DNA of 18,071 bases from Candidatus Woesearchaeota archaeon (GTDB taxonomy: Archaea > Nanobdellota > Nanobdellia > Woesearchaeales > GCA-2686295): contig NZBB01000011.1 in NCBI GenBank assembly GCA_002686295.1, forward strand, positions 1-18,071. Direction: 5' to 3'. Every line of letters begins with the position of its first letter. Within the stretch, counting starts at the first letter, position 1. Positions 8,097-14,560 of this stretch are shown here, one piece after another. A program made the translations under genes and the position numbers. Under the pieces are notes generated by a model. That model was not told the origin of the DNA, did no database searches, and saw only the letters and a program-made list of their open reading frames with translations.

Positions 8097-9167
8097 TTAT
8101 ATCTTTCTTTCAATCACAAAATCAGCCAGTTCTAAAAAGAATTCTTCAGCTTCATTTGCAAGTTTAGCTTTTCTTAACCAATTCTTTCCAGCAGAAACTT
8201 TTTTCTTAGCCAAGGTTTTACAGTAATCAACTGATCCATAATCATGAAGCAGTTTTATGGCTTTTTTTGCTTTTCTATCGTTGTTTGAACCAAGAGCTTT
8301 CAACAAACTTTTTTTATCTCTGCTTTTGCATAACTCTAAAGTTTTTACAACAAGTAGTGTTTTTTTGCCTTTTTTTATATCTGAGCCAATACCATGCCCT
8401 TTGTTCATTTCAGAGCTTATATCCATTAAATCGTCTTGTATTTGGAATGCAAGAGTTGTGTTTAATGCATACTTTGATAATGCTTTTATCTGGTTTTGTT
8501 TAGCACCTGCTAATTCAGCACCAATTCTAATAGATGCCATCACCAGCCAAGCAGATTTTTTCTTAGCCATCTCAAGGTATTCTTTTTCAGAAACATTAGT
8601 TTTACTCTCAAAAGACAAATCTAATAATTGACCTTCATTGACTTTTATGAACGCTTCACTATAGATGTTTATAGCTTTTTTGATTGCTTTTGCATCAATT
8701 TTTGAACTACTGAGACATTTTTCTCCATAGCTATATAATATGTTGCCCATTAATATAGCTTTTGAAACAGCCAATCTATTAGATTCTTTGTTGAATAATG
8801 AGCCATCATATTTTTTTTCCTTGTTTGATTTTAAATGTTCATTCTTAAAAACTTTGTAAACAGTTGGTTTTTTCCTTCTTAATTCATCTTCATCCATCAC
8901 GTCATCTTCAATTAATGTGGAGTTGTGAAAAAACTCGACGGACAACGATTCTCTAATAACATTTTTTCCTCCTCCACAGCCTTTATAAGCCATTATCAAT
9001 GCCGATGGTCTTAATCTTTTTCCTCCATTTAAAACAAACTCTTCAAGAATAGAAAAATATTTTTTTGTTGACTCATGTTCTTTTTTCTTCTCAAGAAAAA
9101 ACTTTTTTATTTCAGAATTAATTTTTTTATTCAGCGTTTTCAGTTTTTTTGTGAAGTTCATTTTCAT
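8097..9167 (-). CDS. idsA: trans-Polyprenyl diphosphate synthase (GGPP/FPP synthase family)
   Basis: The enzyme condenses isopentenyl diphosphate with allylic diphosphates to make C15-C20 (or longer) chains for ether lipids and for the cis-prenyltransferase. Visible motifs: GGKRLRP (48-54), first Asp-rich motif DDVMDEDELRR (Asp88, Asp89, Asp92) and second Asp-rich motif QDDLMD (Asp245, Asp246, Asp249) followed by GSDIKKGKKTLL. Residue 83, five before the first Asp, is Ser rather than aromatic, which in this family fits C20 or longer products. At 356 aa it is slightly longer than usual, with a Lys/Asn-rich insertion near 108-130, and the common GD in the following helix is GN (MGNIL). The start ATG 9167 overlaps the upstream stop by 4 bp, indicating translational coupling. 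Confidence 0.92.
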   Translation of the reverse strand: MKMNFTKKLKTLNKKINSEIKKFFLEKKKEHESTKKYFSILEEFVLNGGKRLRPSALIMAYKGCGGGKNVIRESLSVEFFHNSTLIEDDVMDEDELRRKKPTVYKVFKNEHLKSNKEKKYDGSLFNKESNRLAVSKAILMGNILYSYGEKCLSSSKIDAKAIKKAINIYSEAFIKVNEGQLLDLSFESKTNVSEKEYLEMAKKKSAWLVMASIRIGAELAGAKQNQIKALSKYALNTTLAFQIQDDLMDISSEMNKGHGIGSDIKKGKKTLLVVKTLELCKSRDKKSLLKALGSNNDRKAKKAIKLLHDYGSVDYCKTLAKKKVSAGKNWLRKAKLANEAEEFFLELADFVIERKI

Positions 9168-9388
9168 CGTTTCTTTAGTTTGTCTTTAGTTTTTATTTTT
9201 ATTATAAAAGTTAAAATGATTATTAATCCGATAATATTAATTACGAATTGAAACGGATTTTTTTCAACTTTAATTGCTTGCCAGAAAACAACAACTATAA
9301 ATCCCGCTGTAACAAGCCATCCTTCCCAAGTAATAGGAGTTGCTCCATAGCCATACTTTTTTTGTTTAAACCAAAACTTTTTTGTCAC
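9164..9388 (-). CDS. Small two-helix membrane protein upstream of idsA
   Basis: A 74-aa protein starting at GTG 9388. A basic, aromatic N-terminus (KFWFKQKKYGYGATPITWEGW) is followed by two hydrophobic helices (about 24-41 and 47-64) and a Lys-rich tail. The YGYG-TP-TWEGW pattern is one I associate with a widespread uncharacterised family of small membrane proteins in archaea and candidate-phyla bacteria. Its TGA overlaps the idsA ATG by 4 bp, so both are translated from one message and may work together at the membrane. A TATA-like box on the minus strand lies at 9428-9436. Function unknown. Confidence 0.78.
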   Translation of the reverse strand: MTKKFWFKQKKYGYGATPITWEGWLVTAGFIVVVFWQAIKVEKNPFQFVINIIGLIIILTFIIKIKTKDKLKKR

Positions 9389-9452
9389 TTTTCTTGTTGT
9401 TTTTTAGACTTTTCAAGTATTGCTTCTTAATATAAAAGACTTTCTACTCTAC

Positions 9453-10001
9453 TTACTCAGAAAATATCTCTGCCTGAAACTTGAATATCTGGTTGTTGAG
9501 ATTCTGCCATGCTGTGAATGAAAGATTTGCTTTTTGGCAAAGTGCATTCAGGAACTGATTTACTGTGAAGTTGTTTTCAGAAGCTACCTGAGGCAATAAT
9601 AAGCCCGAATTTGTAGTAGTTCTTATTATCAAACCATCTAAACCTATGTAGATGTTTTTGTAGTAATCTATTGGTTTATCAACCTTAATTAGTTCAGGCT
9701 TTGTTAGAACAGAAATCTCTATTTTTATATCTCTTAATTCATCAGGGCTTACAACTGGAAATCTCGAATCGTTAAAAGCAGCTCCTTTTGTAGCTTCTAT
9801 TACTGCTTTATACAATGGCATTATTGGTTCAGGGAAGCCGATACAGCCTCTTAATTGGTCTAATTTATGAAGAGTTACAAAAACACCCCTCTCTTTTTTT
9901 AGATGCAGAACATCGTTTATATCAGGTTCTTTTCGTTTAAAAGATGAATCTATTGTTTTGCGAACCAGATTTAAAAGCAATATTTTATCTTGTTCATTCA
10001 T
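9453..10001 (-). CDS. AMMECR1-domain protein
   Basis: A 182-aa protein with the AMMECR1 hallmarks: LRGCIGFPEP (50-59), AAFNDSRFPVVSPDELRDIKIEISVLT (74-100), then GLDGLIIRTTTNSGLLLPQVASENNF (120-145) and a Trp near residue 165 before the C-terminal strand. The LRGCIG motif is the most conserved element and has been proposed as a catalytic or binding site, but the reaction is unknown. The family is nearly universal in archaea and also present in animals. In some genomes it is fused or adjacent to a Memo-like dioxygenase or radical-SAM protein; neither is seen here. A TATA-like box (minus strand, about 10024-10033) lies 27 bp from ATG 10001, implying a leaderless mRNA. Confidence 0.9.
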   Translation of the reverse strand: MNEQDKILLLNLVRKTIDSSFKRKEPDINDVLHLKKERGVFVTLHKLDQLRGCIGFPEPIMPLYKAVIEATKGAAFNDSRFPVVSPDELRDIKIEISVLTKPELIKVDKPIDYYKNIYIGLDGLIIRTTTNSGLLLPQVASENNFTVNQFLNALCQKANLSFTAWQNLNNQIFKFQAEIFSE

Positions 10002-10094
10002 ATAAGAATTAATAGTTTCTTCTTTTTTTAAATTTTGCTGTATTAATATTTGTTATTCGAAAATTTTTTAAATACTATTATTCAAAGTAAAAAT

Positions 10095-10529
10095 ATGTCT
10101 TTTAAGAGTCTATTTGAAAAAATTGATTCTTTAATTGTTTCTTGGATGAGGAGTTATGGTTTTTTTTTGTTAAGAATATCTCTTGGAATAATATTTATTT
10201 GGTTTGGTATTCTAAAACCTTTAGGTCTTAGTCCTGCTGCTGAACTGGCTGCGAACACTATTTATTGGTTTTCTCCAGAGTTCTTTGTTCCTTTTCTTGG
10301 TTTGTGGGAAGTAGCAATTGGTGTTTGTTTATTGTTTAGACCTTTAATAAGAATTGGTTTATTTTTATTATTCACTCAGATGGTGGGTACATTTTTACCT
10401 TTAATAATACTTCCACATATTGTTTTTGTGGATTTTCCTTTTGTATTATCTATGGAAGGTCAATATATAATAAAGAATTTAGTTTTGATTAGTGCAGGTA
10501 TTGTAGTTGGTGGTTCATTAAAGAATTAA
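10095..10529 (+). CDS. DoxX-like four-helix membrane protein
   Basis: I start at ATG 10095 (144 aa), 25 bp after the TATA-like tttaaata at 10067-10074; an upstream in-frame start at 10050 precedes that box. Four membrane helices are visible (about 22-40, 62-80, 84-105 and 124-141). GIIFIWFGILKPLG in the first helix, FLGLWEVAIGVCLLF in the second and MEGQYIIKNLVLISAG in the last fit the DoxX/SURF4-like superfamily. Members are poorly defined; some take part in quinone-linked electron transfer or thiosulfate oxidation, and many serve redox or membrane stress roles. The gene's stop is 1 bp from that of the convergent rpo11. Confidence 0.85.
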   Translation: MSFKSLFEKIDSLIVSWMRSYGFFLLRISLGIIFIWFGILKPLGLSPAAELAANTIYWFSPEFFVPFLGLWEVAIGVCLLFRPLIRIGLFLLFTQMVGTFLPLIILPHIVFVDFPFVLSMEGQYIIKNLVLISAGIVVGGSLKN

Positions 10530-10530
10530 G

Positions 10531-10806
10531 CTAAGCTTTCTTAAACTTAGTGATTAATGCTGAGTTTCTCTTTTTTATACGTTCAATTGCTGTAAGTATT
10601 GCTTTTTTTGCATCTTTCTTGCCTGCAGATGTTTCAACTATTAACCTTGGTACGTTAATTAATGGATGTTCAACATTGTAAGCAGATATTTTTATATCTT
10701 TATCATTCCAAAGTTCATCCTTCAAAGAATTAGCCAAAGTGTGGTTTGCACCTTTTATGTCAACAACGATTTTGTATTTTGTGTTCTCTATATATTTAAG
10801 TTCCAT
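10531..10806 (-). CDS. rpo11: DNA-directed RNA polymerase subunit Rpo11 (RpoL)
   Basis: The 91-aa protein matches archaeal RNA polymerase subunit L: KGANHTLANSLKDELW (18-33), then AYNVEHPLINVPRLIVETSAGK (42-63), and a C-terminal helix. Rpo11 pairs with Rpo3 in the alpha-like assembly platform of the enzyme. Length is normal. It lies 31 bp downstream of the methyltransferase gene on the same strand, but a TATA-like box (minus strand, 10831-10840, partly inside that gene's end) sits 28 bp from ATG 10806, so it can be transcribed alone as a leaderless mRNA. Confidence 0.92.
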   Translation of the reverse strand: MELKYIENTKYKIVVDIKGANHTLANSLKDELWNDKDIKISAYNVEHPLINVPRLIVETSAGKKDAKKAILTAIERIKKRNSALITKFKKA

Positions 10807-10837
10807 TGTTTTTGTAAAAAATAGATTCTTTATAAAT

Positions 10838-11440
10838 TTAATGTTTTACAATACGCCAACAGCCAACTTTTATTCTTTCGACTTTCTTTTTATGATGTTT
10901 CATTGTTTTTTTTATTGGAAAATCGAACTCAAAATAATGCGTCATCTTGAATTTTAATTGTTCAAAAGTTTTTTCTATAAATCTTTTTGTTTCTACTTTG
11001 TGAAATGTATAAATTTTTTTTGTTATTTTTGTTGCTTTCTCCAGAAATTTTTTGTCAACATGTTTTTCTTTAGTTCCAAAAGGAGGGTTTTGAACTACTA
11101 AATCAACTTTTTTTTTAAAGTCGAGGACATCTTTATTTATTATTTCATAGGTTTTTTTGTCAAATTTTTGTGTGTTTTTATTAAGTATATTTATTGCTTT
11201 TTTGTCTTTTTCAACAAAGAAAACTTTTTTAGCTCCTAATAATAAGCATCCTATTCCAAGAATGCCTGTTCCTGCACCTAAATCTGCAATTGTTTGTTCT
11301 TCAATATCTTCATTCATATAGGCAAACCACAACATTTCTGCAGCTATTTCTGAGTCTGTAGGATATTGTTCTGATTTAATTTCTGGCGTTTGAAATAGTT
11401 CTAGTTTTGAGAGGAATATTGCCAAATCTTTTTGTGCCAT
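10838..11440 (-). CDS. METTL5-like RNA adenine methyltransferase
   Basis: A 200-aa class I SAM-dependent methyltransferase. SAM motif I is ADLGAGTGILGIG (52-64), an acidic strand end follows (FFVEKD, 74-79), and the catalytic NPPF is at 118-121 (VVQNPPFGT), typical of N6-adenine methylases. The N-terminal LELFQTPEIKSEQYPTDSEIAAEML resembles the archaeal and eukaryotic METTL5 group; human METTL5 makes m6A in 18S rRNA, so the small-subunit rRNA is the likely substrate here. That is inference from family. TATA-like attAaAaAtag-type sequence at 11463-11474 (minus strand) lies 27 bp from ATG 11440, implying a leaderless start. It is divergent from the coiled-coil gene at 11608. Confidence 0.87.
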   Translation of the reverse strand: MAQKDLAIFLSKLELFQTPEIKSEQYPTDSEIAAEMLWFAYMNEDIEEQTIADLGAGTGILGIGCLLLGAKKVFFVEKDKKAINILNKNTQKFDKKTYEIINKDVLDFKKKVDLVVQNPPFGTKEKHVDKKFLEKATKITKKIYTFHKVETKRFIEKTFEQLKFKMTHYFEFDFPIKKTMKHHKKKVERIKVGCWRIVKH

Positions 11441-11540
11441 TAACTCAAGAATTTTTCCTCTATTTTTAAATTTTTTTCAGGAATACTTCTCCATATTTAT
11501 ATTTGAATACTGCAATATATGAATTCATTGTATAATAATA

Positions 11541-11576
11541 TTTAAAAACATTTTAGAAATATTTTAGTTTGGGGTG
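11541..11576 (+). promoter_or_regulatory. TATA box and GGGGTG ribosome site
   Basis: TATA-like tttaaaaa at 11541-11548 is followed about 26 bp later by GGGGTG (11571-11576). Seven nt after this, the usual spacing in this window, lies ATT at 11584 in frame with the downstream gene. The first conventional start (TTG 11608) is 31 nt from the ribosome site. Confidence 0.5.
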
Positions 11577-11607
11577 ATCAACTATTTTTAGCAGTAAATT
11601 TAAAATA

Positions 11608-12120
11608 TTGACAACAAAGATATATTCTTTATCTGATGATTTGGCAACTCTAAAACATAATCTTAAAGGAGCTTTTAGGTCTTCTAAAGACGAGTTAGAT
11701 ATGCATCTTGATACTATTAATCAGAATACAAACGAAATACAGACTAATTATGAGTCAATTGCAGAACTTGATGTGAAAATAGAAAAGTTGGCTGATAAAA
11801 TTGATGAACTCCAGTTGCTGTTGAATCCTTCAAATTACAATTTTTCAGAAGTTAATCTTTCCAAAATTGAACAAGAATTTTTTCTTAATCTTTATACTGT
11901 TGAGGATCGTATTTCAATAACTAACTTTGCCAGGAAATGTGGTTTAACTATTGAAATGTGCGAATCAATGCTTCAAAGAATGATATCTAAAGGCATTCCT
12001 ATTGTTAAACAGCTCGTCGATAATATGGTTTTTATTTCTTTAGAGTATACATTTAAAGATCTTCAGGCGCGTAAAAACTTTTTGAAAATTGATGTGTCTG
12101 TTTGTAAAAATTTGAATTAA
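11608..12120 (+). CDS. Coiled-coil / winged-helix DNA-binding-like protein
   Basis: Starting at TTG 11608 the protein has 170 aa; an ATT at 11584 would add 8 residues and is better placed relative to GGGGTG (see findings). Residues about 8-72 form a heptad-like coiled coil (LDTINQNTNEIQTNYESIAELDVKIEKLADKIDELQLLL). Residues about 84-150 look like a winged helix-turn-helix: LSKIEQEFFLNLYTVEDRISITNFARKCGLTIEMCESMLQRMISKG followed by a VFISL wing strand. This suggests a dimeric DNA-binding regulator or a nucleoid or segregation accessory protein. Specific function is unknown. It precedes the PadR-like regulator and XerA on the same strand but each has its own promoter-like sequence. Confidence 0.75.
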   Translation: MTTKIYSLSDDLATLKHNLKGAFRSSKDELDMHLDTINQNTNEIQTNYESIAELDVKIEKLADKIDELQLLLNPSNYNFSEVNLSKIEQEFFLNLYTVEDRISITNFARKCGLTIEMCESMLQRMISKGIPIVKQLVDNMVFISLEYTFKDLQARKNFLKIDVSVCKNLN

Positions 12121-12136
12121 TTTTTCAATAAACTTT

Positions 12137-12159
12137 TTCTAAAAGTTTTAGGCAAAAAC
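12137..12159 (+). repeat. T/A-rich noncoding repeat, left copy
   Basis: The 23-bp stretch tttctaaaagtttta-R-gcaaaaa (R = g here) recurs at 13754-13776 with R = a, so 22 of 23 bases match. Both are in AT-rich spacers flanking the PadR/XerA pair; a related inverted form (aaaacttttagtca) is near 13657. It could be a 3' regulatory or terminator sequence, or part of repeated element ends. Confidence 0.55.
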
Positions 12160-12190
12160 AAAAAGTTTTCAAATACCTTTTTTTGGATAT

Positions 12191-12240
12191 TTATTGGTTG
12201 TACTATATATAGTTGGACCTATATATTTTATAACCAATAA
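12191..12240. promoter_or_regulatory. 50-bp inverted repeat upstream of padR-like gene (operator or dif-like site)
   Basis: The outer arms ttattggtt (12191-12199) and aaccaataa (12232-12240) are perfect inverted repeats. Extending inward, 19 of 22 positions match around a 6-bp centre, ttggac (12213-12218). The inner 11-6-11 portion (12202-12229; arms actatatatag and ctatatatttt) has the layout of a Xer dif site. The site sits immediately before the TATA-like tttataaac (12242-12250) and 48 bp before the PadR-like gene start, the position expected for an autoregulatory operator. Confidence 0.6.
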
Positions 12241-12287
12241 GTTTATAAACTTGTATGTGTGTATATGTATGTATTGGTGGTTTATTT

Positions 12288-12644
12288 ATGAAAACTTGCA
12301 AAACAAAAAAATCTAAAAAGAAAGAATCTGATTATTTGAAGCTTAAAGGGTTTCTAAGTTTTTTAATACTTCATGAAATCAGTCTGAAAAGTCTTTGTGG
12401 TGATGATCTGGCAAAGAAGATTGGCAGAAGAAAAGGGTCTGTTCTTACCCCTGGCACAATATATCCTGCTTTGAAAAAGTTAAGAAACAAGAAGTTTGTT
12501 GGCTATAAGTGTTTTGGTAGAAAGAAGAATTATGAATTAACTTCTGAAGGTAGAAAAGAATTAAAAGTTCTTTACAGGCAATTTAGCAATTATTTTTATG
12601 GTTTGAAGCATTTTATCAAAAGAAAGCATTATATTGCAAAATAA
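12288..12644 (+). CDS. PadR-like winged-helix transcriptional regulator
   Basis: I start at ATG 12288, 7 nt after GGTGG (12276-12280); this gives 118 aa, normal for PadR proteins. A Lys-rich N-terminus (KTKKSKKKESD) precedes a winged helix: LKGFLSFLILHEISLKSLCGDDLAKKIG, then the PadR signature LTPGTIYPALKKLRNKKFVGYK, and the wing KNYELTSEGRKEL. A short helical tail (about 95-118) could dimerise. PadR proteins usually repress nearby genes and their own. The inverted repeat at 12191-12240 just upstream is the obvious operator candidate, and its half-site recurs before the gene at 13884. The inducer is unknown. Confidence 0.88.
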   Translation: MKTCKTKKSKKKESDYLKLKGFLSFLILHEISLKSLCGDDLAKKIGRRKGSVLTPGTIYPALKKLRNKKFVGYKCFGRKKNYELTSEGRKELKVLYRQFSNYFYGLKHFIKRKHYIAK

Positions 12645-12765
12645 TAGTTTCTCTTTAAATAATACATTTTGTTAGATTTCTTAAATCGTTTATTTTGTTC
12701 AAAAAGCCTACCTTTTTTATGTGAATGTTGTTAGTTTAGTTGTTTCTCGACGTGGAGGCGAAAGA

Positions 12766-12820
12766 TTTAAATATATCTATTCGTATAATATACATTAAGC
12801 GAAGTTTTTTAGCTTGGGGT
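12766..12820 (+). promoter_or_regulatory. xerA promoter and ribosome site
   Basis: TATA-like tttaaatata at 12766-12775 with GGGGT at 12816-12819/20, 8-10 nt before ATG 12830 (GTG 12827 also in frame). This rules out an in-frame start at 12740, which lies upstream of the box. Confidence 0.5.
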
Positions 12821-12829
12821 TTGATTGTG

Positions 12830-13636
12830 ATGCTTGAAAAACTAGAGAATGAGATAAAATTAAGGGGTTATAGCCCTAAAACTTTGAAAGCTTATTTGAA
12901 GTATAATAAAGATTTTATCTATTATGTAAAGAAGAATTCTGAGATTGTAGGTGTTGAAGATGTTAAGTCTTTCTTAGGTTATCTGATTTCGGATAAAAAA
13001 TTATCTGCAAGAAGCGTTAATCTTGCAAGAGCTTCTTTATTGTTTTATTATAATGAGGTTCTTGGAAAAGGATTTATTGGTATAAAAACGCCGAAAATAG
13101 CAAGAAAATTGCCAGTAGTTCTTTCAAAGAATGAAGTTAAACACTTAATTAAATATGCTGGTTCAGAAAAGAGCAGACTTATGATAAAGATGTTATATGC
13201 CTCTGGAATAAGGGTTTCTGAGCTTGTGAATATGAAAGTTAATCAGTTAGATCTTGATAAAAATATGGCTTGGGTTAGAGGTGGAAAAGGATCAAAAGAT
13301 AGATTAGTTATATTGTCTGAAAAGCTCGTTTTTGAACTTAGAAAACACCTTGAAAATCATAGTTCTGAGTTTTTGTTCAATGGGCGACAAGGTGCCCTCG
13401 GAGTTCGTAATATTCAACAAATAGTTAATGTTGCAACTAGAAGAGCAGGCATCAAAAAGGTTGTTACACCCCATACTCTAAGGCATAGTTTTGCAACTCA
13501 TTTATTGGATAATGGGACTGATATAAGGCTTATTCAGGAGTTGCTTGGTCATGCTGATTTGTCGACGACACAGATTTATACCCATGTTTCTGATGAGGCT
13601 AAAAGAAGAGTTAAAAGTCCTCTTGATATGATCTAA
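12830..13636 (+). CDS. xerA: XerA/XerC-type tyrosine recombinase
   Basis: A 268-aa tyrosine recombinase starting ATG 12830. The N-terminal SAM-like DNA-binding domain covers about residues 1-85 (LENEIKLRGYSPKTLKAYLKYNKDF) and the catalytic domain about 93-262. All active-site residues are visible: Arg128 (ASGIRVSEL), Lys153 (GGKGSKDR), His215 and Arg218 (PHTLRHSFATHLL), His241 (LLGHADLSTTQ) and nucleophile Tyr250 (IYTH). Length and motifs match archaeal XerA, which resolves chromosome dimers at a dif site, though mobile-element integrases look alike. A dif-like 11-6-11 inverted repeat lies 600 bp upstream and 20-bp direct repeats flank the padR-xerA pair, so either a chromosomal or an element role is possible. 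Confidence 0.92.
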   Translation: MLEKLENEIKLRGYSPKTLKAYLKYNKDFIYYVKKNSEIVGVEDVKSFLGYLISDKKLSARSVNLARASLLFYYNEVLGKGFIGIKTPKIARKLPVVLSKNEVKHLIKYAGSEKSRLMIKMLYASGIRVSELVNMKVNQLDLDKNMAWVRGGKGSKDRLVILSEKLVFELRKHLENHSSEFLFNGRQGALGVRNIQQIVNVATRRAGIKKVVTPHTLRHSFATHLLDNGTDIRLIQELLGHADLSTTQIYTHVSDEAKRRVKSPLDMI

Positions 13637-13704
13637 TTCTTTGAAAAAAGCTTTTTTAAAACTTTTAGTCAAATATTAAAAGTTTTATTCTTATTTTTTT
13701 CTTT

Positions 13705-13737
13705 TTATTGGTTGTACTATATATTGTTTGTACTATA
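13705..13737 (+). repeat. 20-bp repeat shared with the 12191 inverted repeat, plus 10-bp direct repeats
   Basis: Bases 13705-13724, ttattggttgtactatatat, match 12191-12210 exactly. Inside and after it, ttgtactata occurs at 13712-13721 and 13728-13737 (16-bp period). The repeat lies in the 247-bp AT-rich spacer between xerA and the gene at 13884, so it may be a second binding site for the PadR-like protein or the right end of a repeat-flanked segment. Confidence 0.65.
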
Positions 13738-13753
13738 AATTAGTTGTTTTTTG

Positions 13754-13776
13754 TTTCTAAAAGTTTTAAGCAAAAA
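13754..13776 (+). repeat. T/A-rich noncoding repeat, right copy
   Basis: Matches 12137-12159 at 22 of 23 bases. The rest of the spacer 13637-13883 is AT-rich with T runs (13687-13706, 13825-13833), fitting termination after xerA, and holds no gene I can support. Confidence 0.5.
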
Positions 13777-13883
13777 TTAAATGTTTTGTTAGTTGTTTTT
13801 TCGTATTTCTCGAAAATTTTTCGGTTTTTTTTTGGGAACACTTTTTAACCTGTTTCTCTGTGTTATTGGTGAGGTGTTGCAAA

Positions 13884-14531
13884 TTGATTGATGAATATAT
13901 TAAATCGCTTGAAAAAACGCTTTTAGAGTCTGATATGGCTATTTCAAAAGACTATGCAATGGTTGATGTTGCTGATATTGATACTTCAAGTATAGATGAT
14001 TGTTTTTATGATGTATGTTGTGTTTATTCTAAACATGAGCTCCCTTTAGTTAAGGTTGATATTAAAAAAGCGAATAAATTGGCTAGAAAGCTCAATATAG
14101 AGGGTTATAATTGGTCTTCAGCAGATATTGTTGACAGTGGGTTTTTTGGCGTTAAAACTGCTGTTTTTTCTCCTGGTGAGAAAACTCTTGCACATATTGT
14201 TTATCGTCAAAGCCGTAAAGTTTCCGAAAATAATGTGGAAAGATTTAAATATAAATCATCACTACTAAATAGTAAAGTTGGTGGCATCATGGTTTTGACA
14301 GAAAAAATAAGTGATTTTTACAACAATTCAAAAGAAAAAATTAATTCTATTTCTGAAAAATTTGACAAAGTTTGTGTTATGTCAAGAGCAGTTTATTATA
14401 AACATACACCTAATGGATATAATAATATGACACATTACTTAGCCAATAAAATAACAAAGAAACATGAGAAAGGGAAAAAAAAAGCATTAAGAAGTTTTAA
14501 CAAAAGACACATAGAAAGTTTATATAAATAA
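13884..14531 (+). CDS. Hypothetical protein (215 aa)
   Basis: I start at TTG 13884, 7 nt after GAGGTG (13871-13876), the same arrangement as the MNT-HEPN gene; an upstream in-frame start at 13860 would lie before the ribosome site. The protein is soluble. The N-terminal half is acidic (DMAISKDYAMVDVADIDTSSIDD) with several Cys, followed by KKANKLARKLNIEGYNWSSADIVDSGFFGVKTAVFSPGEKT. The C-terminal half is basic with KKHEKGKKKALRSFNKRH at the end, which could bind nucleic acid. I do not recognise the family. It follows xerA and the PadR half-site repeats, so control by the PadR-like protein is possible. Confidence 0.72.
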   Translation: MIDEYIKSLEKTLLESDMAISKDYAMVDVADIDTSSIDDCFYDVCCVYSKHELPLVKVDIKKANKLARKLNIEGYNWSSADIVDSGFFGVKTAVFSPGEKTLAHIVYRQSRKVSENNVERFKYKSSLLNSKVGGIMVLTEKISDFYNNSKEKINSISEKFDKVCVMSRAVYYKHTPNGYNNMTHYLANKITKKHEKGKKKALRSFNKRHIESLYK

Positions 14532-14560
14532 AAATAAAAAAATTATTTTTTTTAATGCTT

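Noticed and set aside
10531..10806. Pcc1 (KEOPS subunit) as identity of the 91-aa protein
   Set aside because: Size is similar, but HTLANSLKDELW and the YNVEHPL segment are specific to RNA polymerase subunit Rpo11.
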